Of a DNA stretch of 64,000 nt, positions 43,401-55,516 are shown in pieces. Every line of letters starts with the position of its first letter. Position 1 is the stretch's first letter. Under the pieces are notes generated by a model, which ran no database searches, was not told the DNA's origin, and saw only the letters and a program-made list of their open reading frames with translations. Both the position numbers and the translations under genes were made by a program. The DNA is taken from positions 149,857 through 213,856 of the forward strand of contig JAVKOQ010000070.1 in assembly GCA_031835245.1 (NCBI GenBank), in the 5' to 3' direction. The DNA comes from Balamuthia mandrillaris. Taxonomy: Eukaryota > Discosea > Longamoebia > Balamuthiidae.

Positions 43401-45749
43401 AAAGTAATTAACTGATCATTTAAAAGTTCTAAATTCTTCTTCAGCTTGTTTTAAATCTGGATTGTTGCTTGCAAGATTAATTTCTTTTACAATTGTAAAT
43501 TCAGCATCTGATTTAGCTTTAGCTTCTGGTTTAGCATTTAAAGTATTAACCAAATTTAAAGCAGCATCCACAAAAGAAGCAAATGAAGAAATATTAGTTT
43601 CTAAAGTTTGTTCAGTAACAGATGTAACACCATCATCTGTTGAATCTAAATAGGTGTTATTAAGTTCTGCTTCATCTAATTGTTTATTTCAAAGCTTTTC
43701 TAATTGTAAAAGTAAAGCGTCGATATTTTGTGAATTTGTAAGATTATGTTTGGTGTAAAACTCTTTTAATTTAGTTAAATGTTTTTGTAAAAATGAAACT
43801 AAACTTGGATCAGTTATTGATAAAGTTTGAGTTTTAGCATCAAATGAAAGAGCATTTAATAAATTAGGAAGTTTTGAATTTGGAGTTTTTTGTAAATCAG
43901 TAAAAGTTTTTAAAACTGGTGTTAATTTAGTTGAAAATGTTGTATCTTTTGCAAATTGTTCTAAATATGTTTTATATTTATCTTCATCTGTTAGTTTAAT
44001 TTCTAAGTGATCTTTGTCTTTTTTAACAACATCTAAAATTGAAACTTTTTTTAATTTTTTAAAATCAAAATCTTCACCATAATTATCTTCAGCGTATTCT
44101 AAACTTTGGTGAAATGTAGTTTTTTTACCATCTTCGTAAAGGTAAATTGTATTTCCTTTTGTAGATTGGAAATTATAAAAATTTCTAAATCCGTTAGTTG
44201 CTAATTTTTCTAATTGCGGTTGTGTTTCTTTAATAAATTCAAGAAGCATTAATGAATTTAATTCATCTTTATTAGTTCCATTTGCTAAACGATTAATTCT
44301 AAAATTGTAACTAAATTTTAGTTGTTTTTGATTTTGTGAATCTCTTTCTTTTTTAGTGTCAAAATCTGGATTTGAGATTACAAAATCAACAGTTTCTAAA
44401 TATTGTTCAGGTACATCATCTGGATATAAACGATATTGTTCTCAATTAGCATCTCTGTGTTTGTTGATTAATTTTTCAATTGTATATTCTTTATCTACTT
44501 GTGTTGTATCAAGAACAACTTCAGGATTATTGGCCAAAGATATATTGTGATTTTTTGCAAAAATGTATAAAGCTGTTGTAAATTTAGCAACTAATTGCTG
44601 ATGTTTTGCACTTGGTTCGTCTTTATCACTGAAAGCATAAAAATAAGTATCTTCTGGTTTTAATTTAAGAGCTTCAAGTTTTTTTAACTCTGCATCGTAA
44701 TCAACATTAAATGAAATGTCTTTGTTTAATCCAGTTGCTTTTTTAGTAGGAGTTATCACTTCAACAGAACCATCAGCTCTGGTATTTTTTATAGAAACTA
44801 AATCTGGATCATTTAAACCATTTTCAAACACAGGTTGTTGTGCTTTAATTGTTTGTTGTTGACTTTGTTGTGTTGCATTTTGTTTTGCTTTTTCCAATGT
44901 TGCTTTTAAAGCATTATAAAGACTATATCTGTGGATTTTTTTACCTAATAATAAATCAAGACCAACAACACCACCAGCTGTGAATTTATCTGGATAGTTA
45001 GAAATTACTAATCTTTGCGGAATGGTTTTGATATATTCTTGCAATTGTTCTTTTGTAAAAGCAAGTGAATTAAATTGATATGTTAAACTATCAGGTCCAT
45101 TTCCTCTTCCTGCGTAATTAGAAGCTAAAGGAAGAGAACCAAAGAATGCATCAGGGTAAAAAGTAATATTGGTTTCTTCTTTTCTTTTTCCTTGATGTTG
45201 CCCCAAAGTTATTGCATTTCCATTTACTATAACTCCTTTTTTAAGGGTAAATGAAGAAAGTGAAAGAGTTTCTGGTCCTCAGGAAACATTTTTAATAAAT
45301 CATTTTGCATAATCCACAAATTCTTGAGGACTTAATGCTTCAAAATATTCATTAATAAATGTCATCAACCCTATTTTTACTCTAAAGATAGGAGTCTGGC
45401 GATTGTGAGTTTTTAAAAATCATAAACGAAAATCTTTAACTGACATAGTCATTTTACCATTTACTCTTTGTTGTAAAATAACCATTGAATTTTCATTTTG
45501 AGGATTATTTGGATCTAAGTTAGAATCGAATTTTGCTACAACTTGTCCTACAGAGTCAAGAAAATCTGCAGAACTTACTTTAGTTAGGTTTGTTACTGCA
45601 TTTGAATCACTTTGTTCTAATTGCAAGTGATAAACACCTAATTCATTATGCTCTCCGTATAATTTAATTCCACCAATAACAGCTCCTGATGCAGCTACAA
45701 CTGAAGTCGTTGCTATTAAAAACTTAGCTCCTGCTGTTAATTTTTTCAT
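37485..45749 (-). CDS. Giant PDxFFG surface protein with HE(x)xH motif
   Basis: One uninterrupted frame encodes 2,754 residues; I scanned it and found no TAA or TAG. The N-terminus MKKLTAGAKFLIATTSVVAA is a signal/anchor helix without lipobox Cys. The motif YPDAFFGSLPLASNYAGRG near residue 200 is the name-giving signature of the mycoplasma PDxFFG family. A zinc-protease-like motif HEYGH lies at residues 892-896 (43062-43076). The rest is largely alpha-helical, with a Gln/Asn-rich linker near residue 1,200 (QQQNSNQQNQANNQPNNQ). Its position between oppF and oppA, with a 13-base overlap to oppF, suggests a role on the cell surface in peptide acquisition; protease activity is inference. Confidence 0.82.
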
Positions 45750-47071
45750 GTTTTATAAACTCCTTTTTTTCATTGAGAAACTTCGTCTTTTGTAGCTAAA
45801 ACGAAGTGATTATTACCCAAATTAACTCACTCTGGTTGATTATCTTCTGAATATTCATGAATTTGCGGATCATATACATAACCAAGTAGTGATTTAGATG
45901 TTGAATCAATCGCGGGAATAGCTTCCATTAATGATTTAGTATAAGGATGTAGAAAATTTTGCATTATTTCTTTGGTTGGACCTATTTCTAATAATTTACC
46001 TTTGTTAATAACAGCTATCCTATCCGAGATGTACTCAACCATTCTTAAATCATGGGAAATAAATAAAATTGTTAAATTATATTTTTGTTTTAAATCTTTA
46101 AAAATATTAATAACTTGTGCTTGAATGGAAACGTCAAGAGCAGAAATTGGCTCATCAGCGATTAATAATTTTGGTCTTAAAACTAAAGCTCGTGAAATAC
46201 CAATTCTTTGTTGTTGACCACCGGAAAATTCTAAAGGAAAACGCTTTAGTACACTTTCGTCTAGACCAACGGATTTTAGCATCTCTAAAATCAATTCATA
46301 CTTGAGTTTTGCGCTTGAAAGTGCTTCTTTTTCCTTTCTAGTTGCTTGTGATTGTTGTAAATATGCTTGAGCTTTTTGAGTGTTTTGTTCTGCTAATTCA
46401 TTAAGAAATTTAACATAGAGATAATCGTAAGCTAACTCTTTGTTTTCTTCTTCTAATTGGAAAAACTTATTTAGATATAACTCTTTTGTATGTTCTGATC
46501 AGTTGTTGTCTTTTGCTAGAATATCAACTAAATTTCGAAAAACATTTTCATCAAAATTTTGGAGAAAAATTTTTTTAATGCCACCTTTGGTTTTAAGCTC
46601 TAAATTATCAATTCCTTCTGAAACTACTTTGAAAATGTTTTTATGAGGATTTAGTGAACTAACTGGATCTTGAAAAATCATTTGTACATTAGCTACTAAA
46701 TAATTATTTAATTTTGAATTAATTTGTGTTGTTTTATGCGGTAATGTTTCGCTACCTATAGTAATTGAACCAAAACTATGTGAAGTCAAAGCAGCTAGTG
46801 CTGAACCTGTTGTTGATTTCCCACTTCCTGATTCACCAACTAGTGAGAGGATTTCTCCTTTGTAAATATTCATATTTAAATCAGAAATTGCTTTTAGTGT
46901 ATTTTTACCACTCCCGTAAGTAATATCCACACTTCTGAATTTAACTAATTGCTCTTTTTCTGGATATGCATCTAACATAGCTTGAGTACCTTTGGTTAGT
47001 CTTCTTGCTACTGTTTTATTTAGAATTCCATATTTTTTAATTCGATGTTCTAAGTAAAATTTATCTTCCAT
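45737..47071 (-). CDS. oppF: Oligopeptide ABC transporter ATP-binding protein OppF
   Basis: A 444-residue ATPase of the peptide importer. Walker A GESGSGKST is at about residues 79-87, the signature is FSGGQQQRIGISRAL and Walker B is LLIADEPISALDV, followed by the Opp C-terminal zinc-less extension. An insertion of about 90 residues lies between the Walker A half and the signature, common in mycoplasma OppF. I chose ATG 47071 because GGAAG lies 5 bases upstream; ATGs further up lie inside oppD. The end reads through TGA (Trp) to TAA 45737, overlapping the PDxFFG gene start by 13 bases. It overlaps oppD by 11 bases. Confidence 0.92.
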
Positions 47072-48506
47072 ATCTTCCTTCATTTTTAAAGCTATTAGTT
47101 GAATTACTTGAATGTGTTCTTGCTCATTGTGCTTGTTTTTGAGCAATTAATTCAGGTGGATTTACTTTTGGTGCTTTTGGATCAAGTAGTGCTGATTTTA
47201 CCCTGTGTGTTTCAGATAAGTAATAGAAATTAGGTTCTACATAAAAATCTTGTTCAAGAGCATAATCATTTCTAACTGCAAAAGCATCTCCAACGATTTC
47301 GTTTAACGATGAAGGCACAACTCCACGAATTGTTGAGAGTCTACTTCCTTTGTTTAAATCTGGCATAGATAAAATTAGCCCTCAAGTATATGGATGTTGT
47401 GGATTGTTTAGAATTTCATCTCTTGTTCCTTCTTCTATAACTTGACCTGCGTACATAATTGAAATATAAGTAGCAAGTGAAGCAACAACTTCTAAATCAT
47501 GTGTTATGAAGATAATTGTAATTTTTAATTTCTTTTGTAAATCTCTTACAATATCTAAAACCAAAGCTTGCACTGTAGTATCTAAAGCTGTTGTTGGTTC
47601 ATCCATAACAATGATTTTAGGCTCAAGTGATAAAATAGCTGAGATAACAACACGTTGAATCATTCCTCCAGATAATTCATGTGGATAAAGTTCCATTACT
47701 TGTTCTGGATTGTTGATTTTTGTTAGTTTTAAATATTCAATTGCTTTTGCTTTTGCTTCTTTTTTGGTCTTAACAATTCCGTTAATTAACATTCCTTCTG
47801 TAATTTGTTTTCCGACTTTTTTAGTTGGATTTAAAGTGGAAATTGGGTTTTGAAATACAGCTGAAATGACTTTTCCACGGTAATTAGACAACTCTCAATC
47901 TCTAAAGGAAAAATCTTGCACTTCATTGTTAAATAATTTAATTGATCCTTCTTCGATTATTGCATTATTTCCTGTTAAACCATACAATGCTGAAGTAATA
48001 ACTGATTTTCCAGATCCAGATTCACCAATAACTGCATGAATTTCACCTTCGTAAAATTTAATTGAAGTATTTCTAATTACTAAAGAACGATAATTATGAA
48101 TTGCTGGATTACTAAAGGACAATCTTAGATTATCAATTTCAGCAACGATTTTCTTTTTACCAAAGGAAAAATTTTGATATTGGACATTTTTTGCAAAAGA
48201 TTCAAAATCAAAATGTTGTCTATTATATGCTAATTTAAAACGCTTTTGTACTCTTTGTAAAAATGGTGTTTCGGCTCTTCTTTTTTCTTTAAGAGCTTGT
48301 TTTTTCAAAGCAAATTCTCTGGATTTAAACTCATCAGTTAAAGCTTTGATTCTTTTATCTTTTAATTCTTGTGAATCTGCTGAATTTTGAATAGCTTGTA
48401 ACTTCGAAGCAAAATCTGCAACATTTTTTTCTAATTTCTTTTCAAGTCTTAATTCAATTTGATTCACTTTGGGATTCATAGCAATTGTAGTTCTTAATTG
48501 TTGCAT
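47061..48506 (-). CDS. oppD: Oligopeptide ABC transporter ATP-binding protein OppD
   Basis: A 481-residue ATPase partner of OppF. It has an N-terminal helical, Lys-rich extension of about 120 residues, then Walker A GESGSGKS (161-168), the signature ELSGGMIQRVVISA (about 277-290), Walker B IIVMDEPTTALD and the H-loop ITHDLEVV. The C-terminal Opp domain carries SVRG/LST-IRGVVPS-like residues. A strong AAGGAGA precedes the ATG, whose A overlaps the oppC stop. Three TGA codons, two of them near the C-terminus, are Trp. Confidence 0.93.
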
Positions 48507-49477
48507 TATCTTTGTCTCCTTAATGAATCTTGAAGTGCATTTCCTATCATTTGCACAGCTGATGTTAATAAAATTAGTAAAAATGCTGGGATTAAAACAT
48601 ATCTAGGATATAGTGTTACAATTGGTATTCCATCATTAATTGCATTACCTAAAGTTGGTACATTTGGCAATGAAAGCCCTATAAATGCTAATCCAGTTTC
48701 TCCTAAAATGGTTCCTGGTATAACAAAAACAACGTTAGTAATTAATAAAGGAATAATTAAAGGTACGAAGTTAAAAAGAATTTTTCTATTTGGAGTTCCA
48801 AGCACTCTAGATGCTGAAACTCAAGTGAAGTTTTTAGCTCTTTTAACTTGAGCTCTAACTTGATTAGCTAATCCAATTCATCCTGTAATGTTAAAAGCAA
48901 AAACTAATACTCAAAATGAAGGTTTTAAAACAAGTGTCATTAAAATTAGAATTAAAATTGTTGGTACGTTAGAAACTACTTTGATTACAAAGGTAAATAC
49001 TTTGTCAAATATACGAAAATGACCCATTAAAACTCCAAAGAAAGTTCCAACAGCAACTTCAATTATTGCAACAATAATACTAAGAGCTAAAGAAAAACGA
49101 AGTCCATGTCATAAAAATGCTCAAACATCACGACCTAAATTATCAGTTCCTAAAATAAAGTTTTCAGTAAAGTAATTTAAGTTTTTTTGATTAGGTCTAG
49201 TTTCAATTGGATTTCCAGTAGTAAAAGGAAGAATTATTGCCAATAAAATTAGAAAAGCTATGATAATTACACCAAAAACACCAGCAAATGAACGAGAAAA
49301 TCTGTTGATAAAGTCTTTAAATGCATTTTGCTTTGGTTGAAAAAAGTTTCTATCAAAAGCTTCTGCCTCTTTAGACATTAATTTTCATTGTTGATAAGCC
49401 AATGGTTGTAAAACTGCATTTGGTGCTGATACTTCTTTTAAATATTGACTAATTGAATTGTTTTTTGTAATGGTCAT
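48506..49477 (-). CDS. oppC: Oligopeptide ABC transporter permease OppC
   Basis: A 323-residue inner-membrane permease. The N-terminal tail of about 60 residues precedes the first membrane helix (GVFGVIIIAFLILLAIILPF). The extracellular/periplasm-facing loop FILGTDNLGRDV is characteristic of OppC/DppC, and the C-terminal half contains the EAA-type cytoplasmic loop followed by the typical PNVPTLGNAINDG segment. ATG 49477 overlaps the oppB stop as TAATG, and the oppC stop overlaps oppD the same way. Confidence 0.92.
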
Positions 49478-50592
49478 TATCTTGCCTTTCTTCTGATTCT
49501 TGGATCTAATAATTCATAACTTATATCTCTTAATGTATAGGAAATAATAGTAAGTAAAGAATAAATTGAAACTAAAAATAAAATAATATTAAAGTCTTTT
49601 GCTTGGATGGCATCAATTAAAATTCCCCCGGACCCTGCAATTAAGAAGATTTTTTCAACAAAAACAGAACCCACAAACGAACCCAAAACAACACCAGGGA
49701 AAAATGTTGCTATTGGAAATAAAGAAGCTTTAAGTGCATGTGTTCAAACAAATCTATTTCTTGTTAAATTCTTTAAATATGCAAATTTAGCATGCATTGA
49801 GTTTAATTCATTATTTAATTCATATCTAATATATCTAACATAAGAAACAATTGAACCAATCGATAGCGCAATTGCTGGTAAAACATACGTTGCAAAATCT
49901 TGAAAATCAAATACATAAGGTATTTTTGTTGCTTTACCGATAATTAATAGAATTAAAGAAAAAACAAGTGAAGGTATTGAAGATAAAACTGCAATTGCTA
50001 CTGTTGAGAAATTATCTAAAAACTTTCCTGGATTTTTACCTACAAATATTCCCAAAGGCACTCCAATTGCTATTGTTAAGAACACAGAAAAGATTCCTAC
50101 AGAAAATGAAGTTAAAAATCTTTGTCAAATAAAGGAGTTAATATCCACTCTAGGTCTTAGAGTTAATGAAATTCCAAAATCTAGATTAATAAAGTGTCAT
50201 AAATAATTAAAATATCTTTGAATCAATGGTAAATCAAGCCCATATTTAGCTAATTCAGCTTTTTTTTGCGCTTCAGATAATCCTGTTAAAATTCCTAATT
50301 CACATGGTGTGGAATTTATCAGGAAAAATACAAGAGTTATTACTATTCAAGCTACAACAATAAATTCAAGCACTATTTTGAACAATTTTCATAAAAACTT
50401 TAAAATCACCGAATCTTTTGAAAATAATTCTTCTCAAAAACTCGTCCTTTTTCTAATGTGTGCTTTACTTAAGTTAATTTGATTATTATCAATTTCAATA
50501 TTTGACATTGATGAAATTTCACTTGCGTTGGCAAATTCTTGTTTTGGTTTTTGGTTTTTTGAAAATTTTAATTCTATTTTTTTTGTTTGCAT
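49477..50592 (-). CDS. oppB: Oligopeptide ABC transporter permease OppB
   Basis: A 371-residue permease, first gene of the operon. A cytoplasmic Lys-rich N-terminus of about 70 residues is followed by the first membrane helix and LLPLIQRYFNYLWHFINLDFG-like OppB residues, then helices with GVPLGIFVGKNPGKF, and a C-terminal EAA-type loop ending RDISYELLDPRIRRKAR. I chose ATG 50592 (MQTKKIEL) because AAGGAAA lies directly upstream; the next ATG up has no such site. The overlapping start/stop with oppC shows tight coupling. Confidence 0.92.
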
Positions 50593-50701
50593 TTTATTTC
50601 CTTTTTTTAAAAATATAAAAAAACACACTAATAGATTTTATTAGCATATTTTCTTAGTAATTATAAATTTTCATTTATTTTCTAAAATAGAAAGTAAATT
50701 A

Positions 50702-52528
50702 CTAATTTTTAAATAGTTTATTACCTAATTTTATATATTTTTCAACGTTATCTTCTAGTATACTAAAAGCTTGTTGATAAATTTTGGAATCTTCTAAATC
50801 TATTCCTGCATCTTTTAAAACTAAAGCAGGTCAATTAGATCCTCCAGCTGATAAGAATTTATCAATGTAATTTTGCAATTGTGCTTTTCCTTCTTTTTTG
50901 TACCTTTGAAAAAACACATTAGCAACGATATATCCTATAGCATATTTATATACATAATAACCATAATAAAAATGAGGAACAATTACTGAGTAAATATTGC
51001 TTTTATCACCTAATTTTACTTTGTTAGCTTCCATTTCATATTTATTCACTACATCAACGTAAACCTTTTCGATTTCTGTGTAAGAATTAACTGGTTGCCC
51101 TTTATCAATTAAATTGTACATTTCATATTCAAATTCAGCCCACTTTGTTTGTTTAATTACTACTTGATAAAACTCTAAAATTGAATCTTCTAGTAATTTA
51201 AACTTAGTAAAGTCATTTTCTGATTGTTCAAAAGCTTTATCAACTAACATTAATTCATTAAAAATTGAAGCAATTTCAGCTAAAAAAATTGGATAACTAG
51301 CTAATGAATAAGGCAATCTTGTATCTGAAAAATATGAATGCATTGAATGTCCCAATTCATGAGCTAAAGTAGAAACTGAATTAAAAGTAAAATCATAATT
51401 CATTAAAATGTATTTTTTATCTAAACCATAAGAAGCACCAATTGAATAAGCTCCGCTTCTTTTATTGGCAACATTGTTGTAATCAACTCAACGATCTTTA
51501 AAAGCCTTTTTAATCATATCTGTGTATTCTGATCCCAAAGGCTTTAAAGATTCAAGAACTAAGTTTTGAGCTTCTTCAATGCTATAATTTTCTTTGATTT
51601 TAACCAACGAAACTTTATTATCTCAATCTTTCATTGGCTTATTAAACTTAAATTTAAAAAATTTGTTACGAGCTTTTTTAAATTTATTGTAAATATTTGT
51701 ATGATTTTGCACATTTTTAAATAAATTTTCTAACAAAGAAACACTAATCCGATCGGAAAATAAACAATATTCAATTAAAGAGTTAAAGTTTCTAGCTTTA
51801 GCATCCACGGATTGTTTTTTAATGTGTTGATATAATAAAGAAGAATAAGTTTCTTTATGCATTAAATATGCATCTAAGTAATTATTGTAAGCTTGCTTTC
51901 TAATATCTTCATCTTTATTTTTCAAAAGTGTTGAAAGTGTAGCAATTGTTAAAGAATGCTTCTTATTTGAAGCAGAAATTACATCTTTGAACTTTGTTTC
52001 TGAATTATTTAAAACTGCAAAAGTTGAACTTAAAGAAACTTGACCAAAAGAAGTTTTAGTTAAACATTCTTCAACATCATCACTTAATCTATGTGCTTCA
52101 AAATCAAGATATTTTTGAATTTCTAATCTGTAATTTTTAACTCTTGGATCATTTTTATATTGATTAATTAAATCTTTCTTAGCAAAAAAAAGATTTTGAA
52201 TTGAACCCAAAGATGAATAAAAATTACTCATTTTAAACTTGTATTGACCAAAAAGTTTATTAGTTTCTGCATCAACTAAATTTGTATTTAGTTTATTTGA
52301 AATGTAATTTAAAACTTTATTATTATAAATTGCGAATTCTTCTGAAAGCTTTTGATAGGCTAAAAAATTATCAACTGTATCAAATTGACTATCTTTTTTG
52401 GCAATTAGTTGTGAAATATACTCATCCATACCTGCTAATTTGTCTTCAATAGTACGACCTTCTAAAAGGAAGTCTAAATCAAATCTGTACTGTTTTGGAA
52501 TGTCTGAATATTTTCTATAAGTTTTCAT
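50702..52528 (-). CDS. pepF: Oligoendopeptidase F (second paralogue)
   Basis: A 608-residue M3 metallopeptidase, clearly a duplicate of the gene at 32835: same length, same start ([22 protein letters not shown]), same zinc motif [13 protein letters not shown] with H390, E391 and H394, and a nearly identical C-terminus (LGNKLFKN versus LGKKLFTSK). The middle of the proteins differs more. The frame is intact with TGA as Trp. It lies upstream of oppB on the same strand with a 109-base gap. Two peptidases bracketing one peptide importer suggest division of labour on imported peptides. Confidence 0.92.
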
Positions 52529-52721
52529 ATTTTTGTCCTAATTGCATTTTTTCATTAAGTATACAATAAAAATTAGAAAATTTGCATTTTTTATTATTTT
52601 TTTTATTTTTTATTAGTAATTCAAATTTTCAATAAAAAAGAATTTTTTCTATTTTGCAAGAAAAATAAAGTAAAATTAACTCAATTTAGAACTTATTTAT
52701 TAACTAAAAAAGGAAAAAGCA

Positions 52722-53282
52722 ATGATTAACGTAAACGAATTTAAACCAGGTATTACTTTTAAAGATGACGGGCAAATTTATGCTGTGATTGAATCACAAC
52801 ATTCCAAGCAAGGTCGTGGTCAAGCCAATGTCAAAACAAAAGTGAAAAACCTAAAAACAGGAGCTATTACTTTAAAAACCTATTCAGGTGGAACCAAAGT
52901 TGAAAAAGCTCATATTGAAAAATTAACAATGTCTTATTTATACAACGACGGAACAAGCATAGTTTTAATGAATGATACTGATTATGAACAAATTAGTATT
53001 GACATTGAAAAAGTTCAATGAGAAGTAAATTTTTTAGTTGAAGGAGCAAAAGTTTTAGTTAGAAAATACAAAAATGAAGTATTAGATATTGAACTAAAAC
53101 CAAAAGTTGAATTAATTGTAACAACAGCTTATGACGCTGTAAAAGGAAATACTTCTTCTAATCCTTCAAAAAAAGTGATTGTTGAAACTGGATATGAACT
53201 CGATGTTCCTCTATTTATTAAAGAAGGCGAAAAAATAATTGTATCTACTGAAACAGGAAAATACGTTTCAAGAGGAGATTAA
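52722..53282 (+). CDS. efp: Elongation factor P
   Basis: A 186-residue EF-P, which rescues ribosomes stalled at polyproline stretches. It begins MINVNEFKPGITFKDDGQIY, shows the three beta-barrel domain layout and the C-terminal SRGD end. The tip of domain I, normally PGKG, reads QGRG in HSKQGRGQANVKTK, so Arg takes the place of the usually modified Lys. AAAAGGAAAAAG lies upstream of the ATG. It heads a probable operon with the next two genes (2-base gap, then an 8-base overlap). Confidence 0.93.
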
Positions 53283-53284
53283 TA

Positions 53285-53596
53285 ATGAATTTTGTAGTTG
53301 TAAATTATTCTTTAAATCAAGAATATTTAGTATATAAAAAAGCTTTTAGTTCACAAGTTAAAAAGGCGCTAAACAAACTAGATAGCTTCACAATCAAGCA
53401 TTTGGATGTCAACATTAACCTCAAGTCAACAAATTTGACTCTCAAACTTTATATCAACACCAAAGCTAACTTTAAATATGCAACTACTGTTAATAAAATT
53501 TTAAGCAAAACAAGAGAGGCAATAAAGTTATTAATTAATACTGAGCCTGAAAATATTTATTTAATATTTAACAAAGAAATGAGAAAAAATGCATAA
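53285..53596 (+). CDS. Small conserved hypothetical protein (Asp23-like?)
   Basis: A 103-residue soluble protein, basic in the first half, with a predicted alternation of strand and helix (HLDVNINLKSTNLTLKLYI, then a helix VNKILSKTREAIKLLI). The strand-strand-helix order recalls Asp23/Gls24-family proteins, but motifs are too weak to assert this. It lies between efp and tkt, 2 bases after the efp stop and overlapping tkt by 8 bases, so it is surely translated as part of the operon. No function assigned. Confidence 0.7.
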   Translation: MNFVVVNYSLNQEYLVYKKAFSSQVKKALNKLDSFTIKHLDVNINLKSTNLTLKLYINTKANFKYATTVNKILSKTREAIKLLINTEPENIYLIFNKEMRKNA

Positions 53597-55436
53597 AAAT
53601 ATAGAAGAATTAGCAATTAATACTTTAAAAATGAACGGAGTTGCTGCTGTTAATCAAGCAAATTCAGGGCATCCTGGAATTGTTTTAAGTGCTGCTAATA
53701 TTGTTCATACTTTATTTACTAGACATATGAATTTTGATCCACAAAATCCACAATGAATTAATAGAGATCGTTTTATTTTATCAGTTGGTCACGGATCTGC
53801 TTTATTATATTCACTATTAAGAGTAATTGGATTGATCTCTAAAGAAGATTTAAAACAATTTCGTCAATTAAACTCTAAAACTCCAGGGCATCCAGAATAC
53901 AGACACACAAAAGGAGTAGAAGCAACAACAGGACCATTAGGTCAAGGAATTGCAATCGCTACTGGAGTTGCAATTGCTCAAGCTCATTTAGAAGTAAAAT
54001 TTAAAGAAATTGATCACTACACTTATGTTTTATGTGGAGATGGTGATATTCAAGAAGGTGTAGCAAATGAAGCATTTTCATTAGCTGGACACTTAAGATT
54101 AAACAAATTAATTGTTTTATATGATTCAAATAATATTCAATTAGATACAAGAGTAGAAGCAACTTTTACTGAAGATGTAAAAGAAAAAATGACTGCATTA
54201 GGATTTAATTATATCCTTGTGGAAAAAAATGAAGTTGATGCTATTGATCAAGCAATTACTAAAGCAAAACAATCTAACTTACCTTCATTTATTGAAGTAA
54301 AAACAATAATTGGTGAAGGAGCTCCAAAAGCAAATACCTCAGAAGTGCACGGTGCACCATTAGGTAAAGATATTGAAGTTTTAAAGCAAAATCTAAATTG
54401 AACTTATGATGAATTCGAACTACCTCAAGAAGTAAAAAAATTCTATGAAGATACATTGATTAAAAGATCTCAAAATGCTTTTAATAGCTTCAAAGTTTCC
54501 AAAGAACTCCAAAATTGAATTTTAGCTTCTGATAAAGAGCAAAAAATTGAAATTGATATTAAAGAAAACATTGCTACTAGAGCAAGTTCAGGTGCTGTTA
54601 TAGAGCATTTAAACAAAAATCTTGAATCTTGAATAGGTGGTAGTGCTGATTTAAGTAGCTCAACTAAAGCAAAAGGTGCAGATGGAGATTTTTCTATAAA
54701 AAATAGAAAAGGAAGAAATATTCTATTTGGAGTTAGAGAGTTTGCAATGGCAGCAATTGCAAATGGACTTGCTCTTCACTCTCACTTTAAGCCTTTTGTT
54801 TCTACTTTCTTTGTTTTTGCTGATTATTTAAAACCAGCATTAAGACTTTCTTCTTTAATGCAGCTTCCTGTAACTTATATCTTTACTCACGATTCAGTTC
54901 AAGTTGGTGAAGATGGTCCAACACATGAACCAATTGAACAACTTGCTATGTTAAGATCTGTTCCTAATTTAAATGTTTTACGTCCTGCTGATGAAAAAGA
55001 AGTAAAAGCTTCATATGAAATTGCAATAAATTCTAAACTAACACCAACTGTTATTGTTTTAACTAGACAAAATATTACTTCTTTAGCAAACACAAATCAA
55101 GAAGAATTTAAAAAAGGAGCTTACCTTGTAAGAAAATCTAAATCTAAATTTGCAGTTATAGCTACTGGTTCAGAATTAGCTATTGCACAAGAAATTGCTA
55201 ATGAATTAGATTTTAATTTAATTTCTTTATCTAATTGACAAAACACACCTATTTGAGATGCTTCTAAAGCGGTTTCTATTGAATTGGCTTCAACTTTTGG
55301 CTGAACAAAACACGCTAGTTTAAACATAGGAATTGATACATTTGGAATTTCTGCTCCAGTAAAAGATATACTAAAACAAATTGGCTTTGAAAAAGAAGCA
55401 ATTATTAAAAAAATTAAAACTTTTGTAAACAAATAG
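53589..55436 (+). CDS. tkt: Transketolase
   Basis: A 615-residue thiamine-diphosphate enzyme of the non-oxidative pentose phosphate route. SGHPG at residues 26-30, [10 protein letters not shown] near residue 114, the ThDP motif [13 protein letters not shown] (150 onward) and the pyrimidine domain ([38 protein letters not shown]) are all in place. Mycoplasmas use it for pentose interconversion because the oxidative branch is absent. It overlaps the upstream hypothetical by 8 bases. Just downstream is a lone IS1221 end whose hairpin may terminate it. Confidence 0.95.
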
Positions 55437-55475
55437 TTTTTTAAATAAATAATAAAAAAAATATGAACAAAATTG

Positions 55476-55516
55476 TGAGCAGATCCCCTTTTTTTAGAAA
55501 AATAGAAAAGGGGATC
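55476..55516 (+). mobile_element. Solo left-end remnant of IS1221
   Basis: 41 bases match the left end of IS1221 copy 2 almost exactly, including TGAGCAGATCCCC, TTAGAAAAATAG and AAAAGGGGAT; the rest of the element is absent. The remnant folds into an 11-bp stem (GATCCCCTTTT / AAAAGGGGATC). Its outer end faces tkt. On the inner side it breaks directly into the truncated lanKC-like gene, whose stop codon TAG begins at its last base. It may act as a transcription terminator for tkt. Confidence 0.88.
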
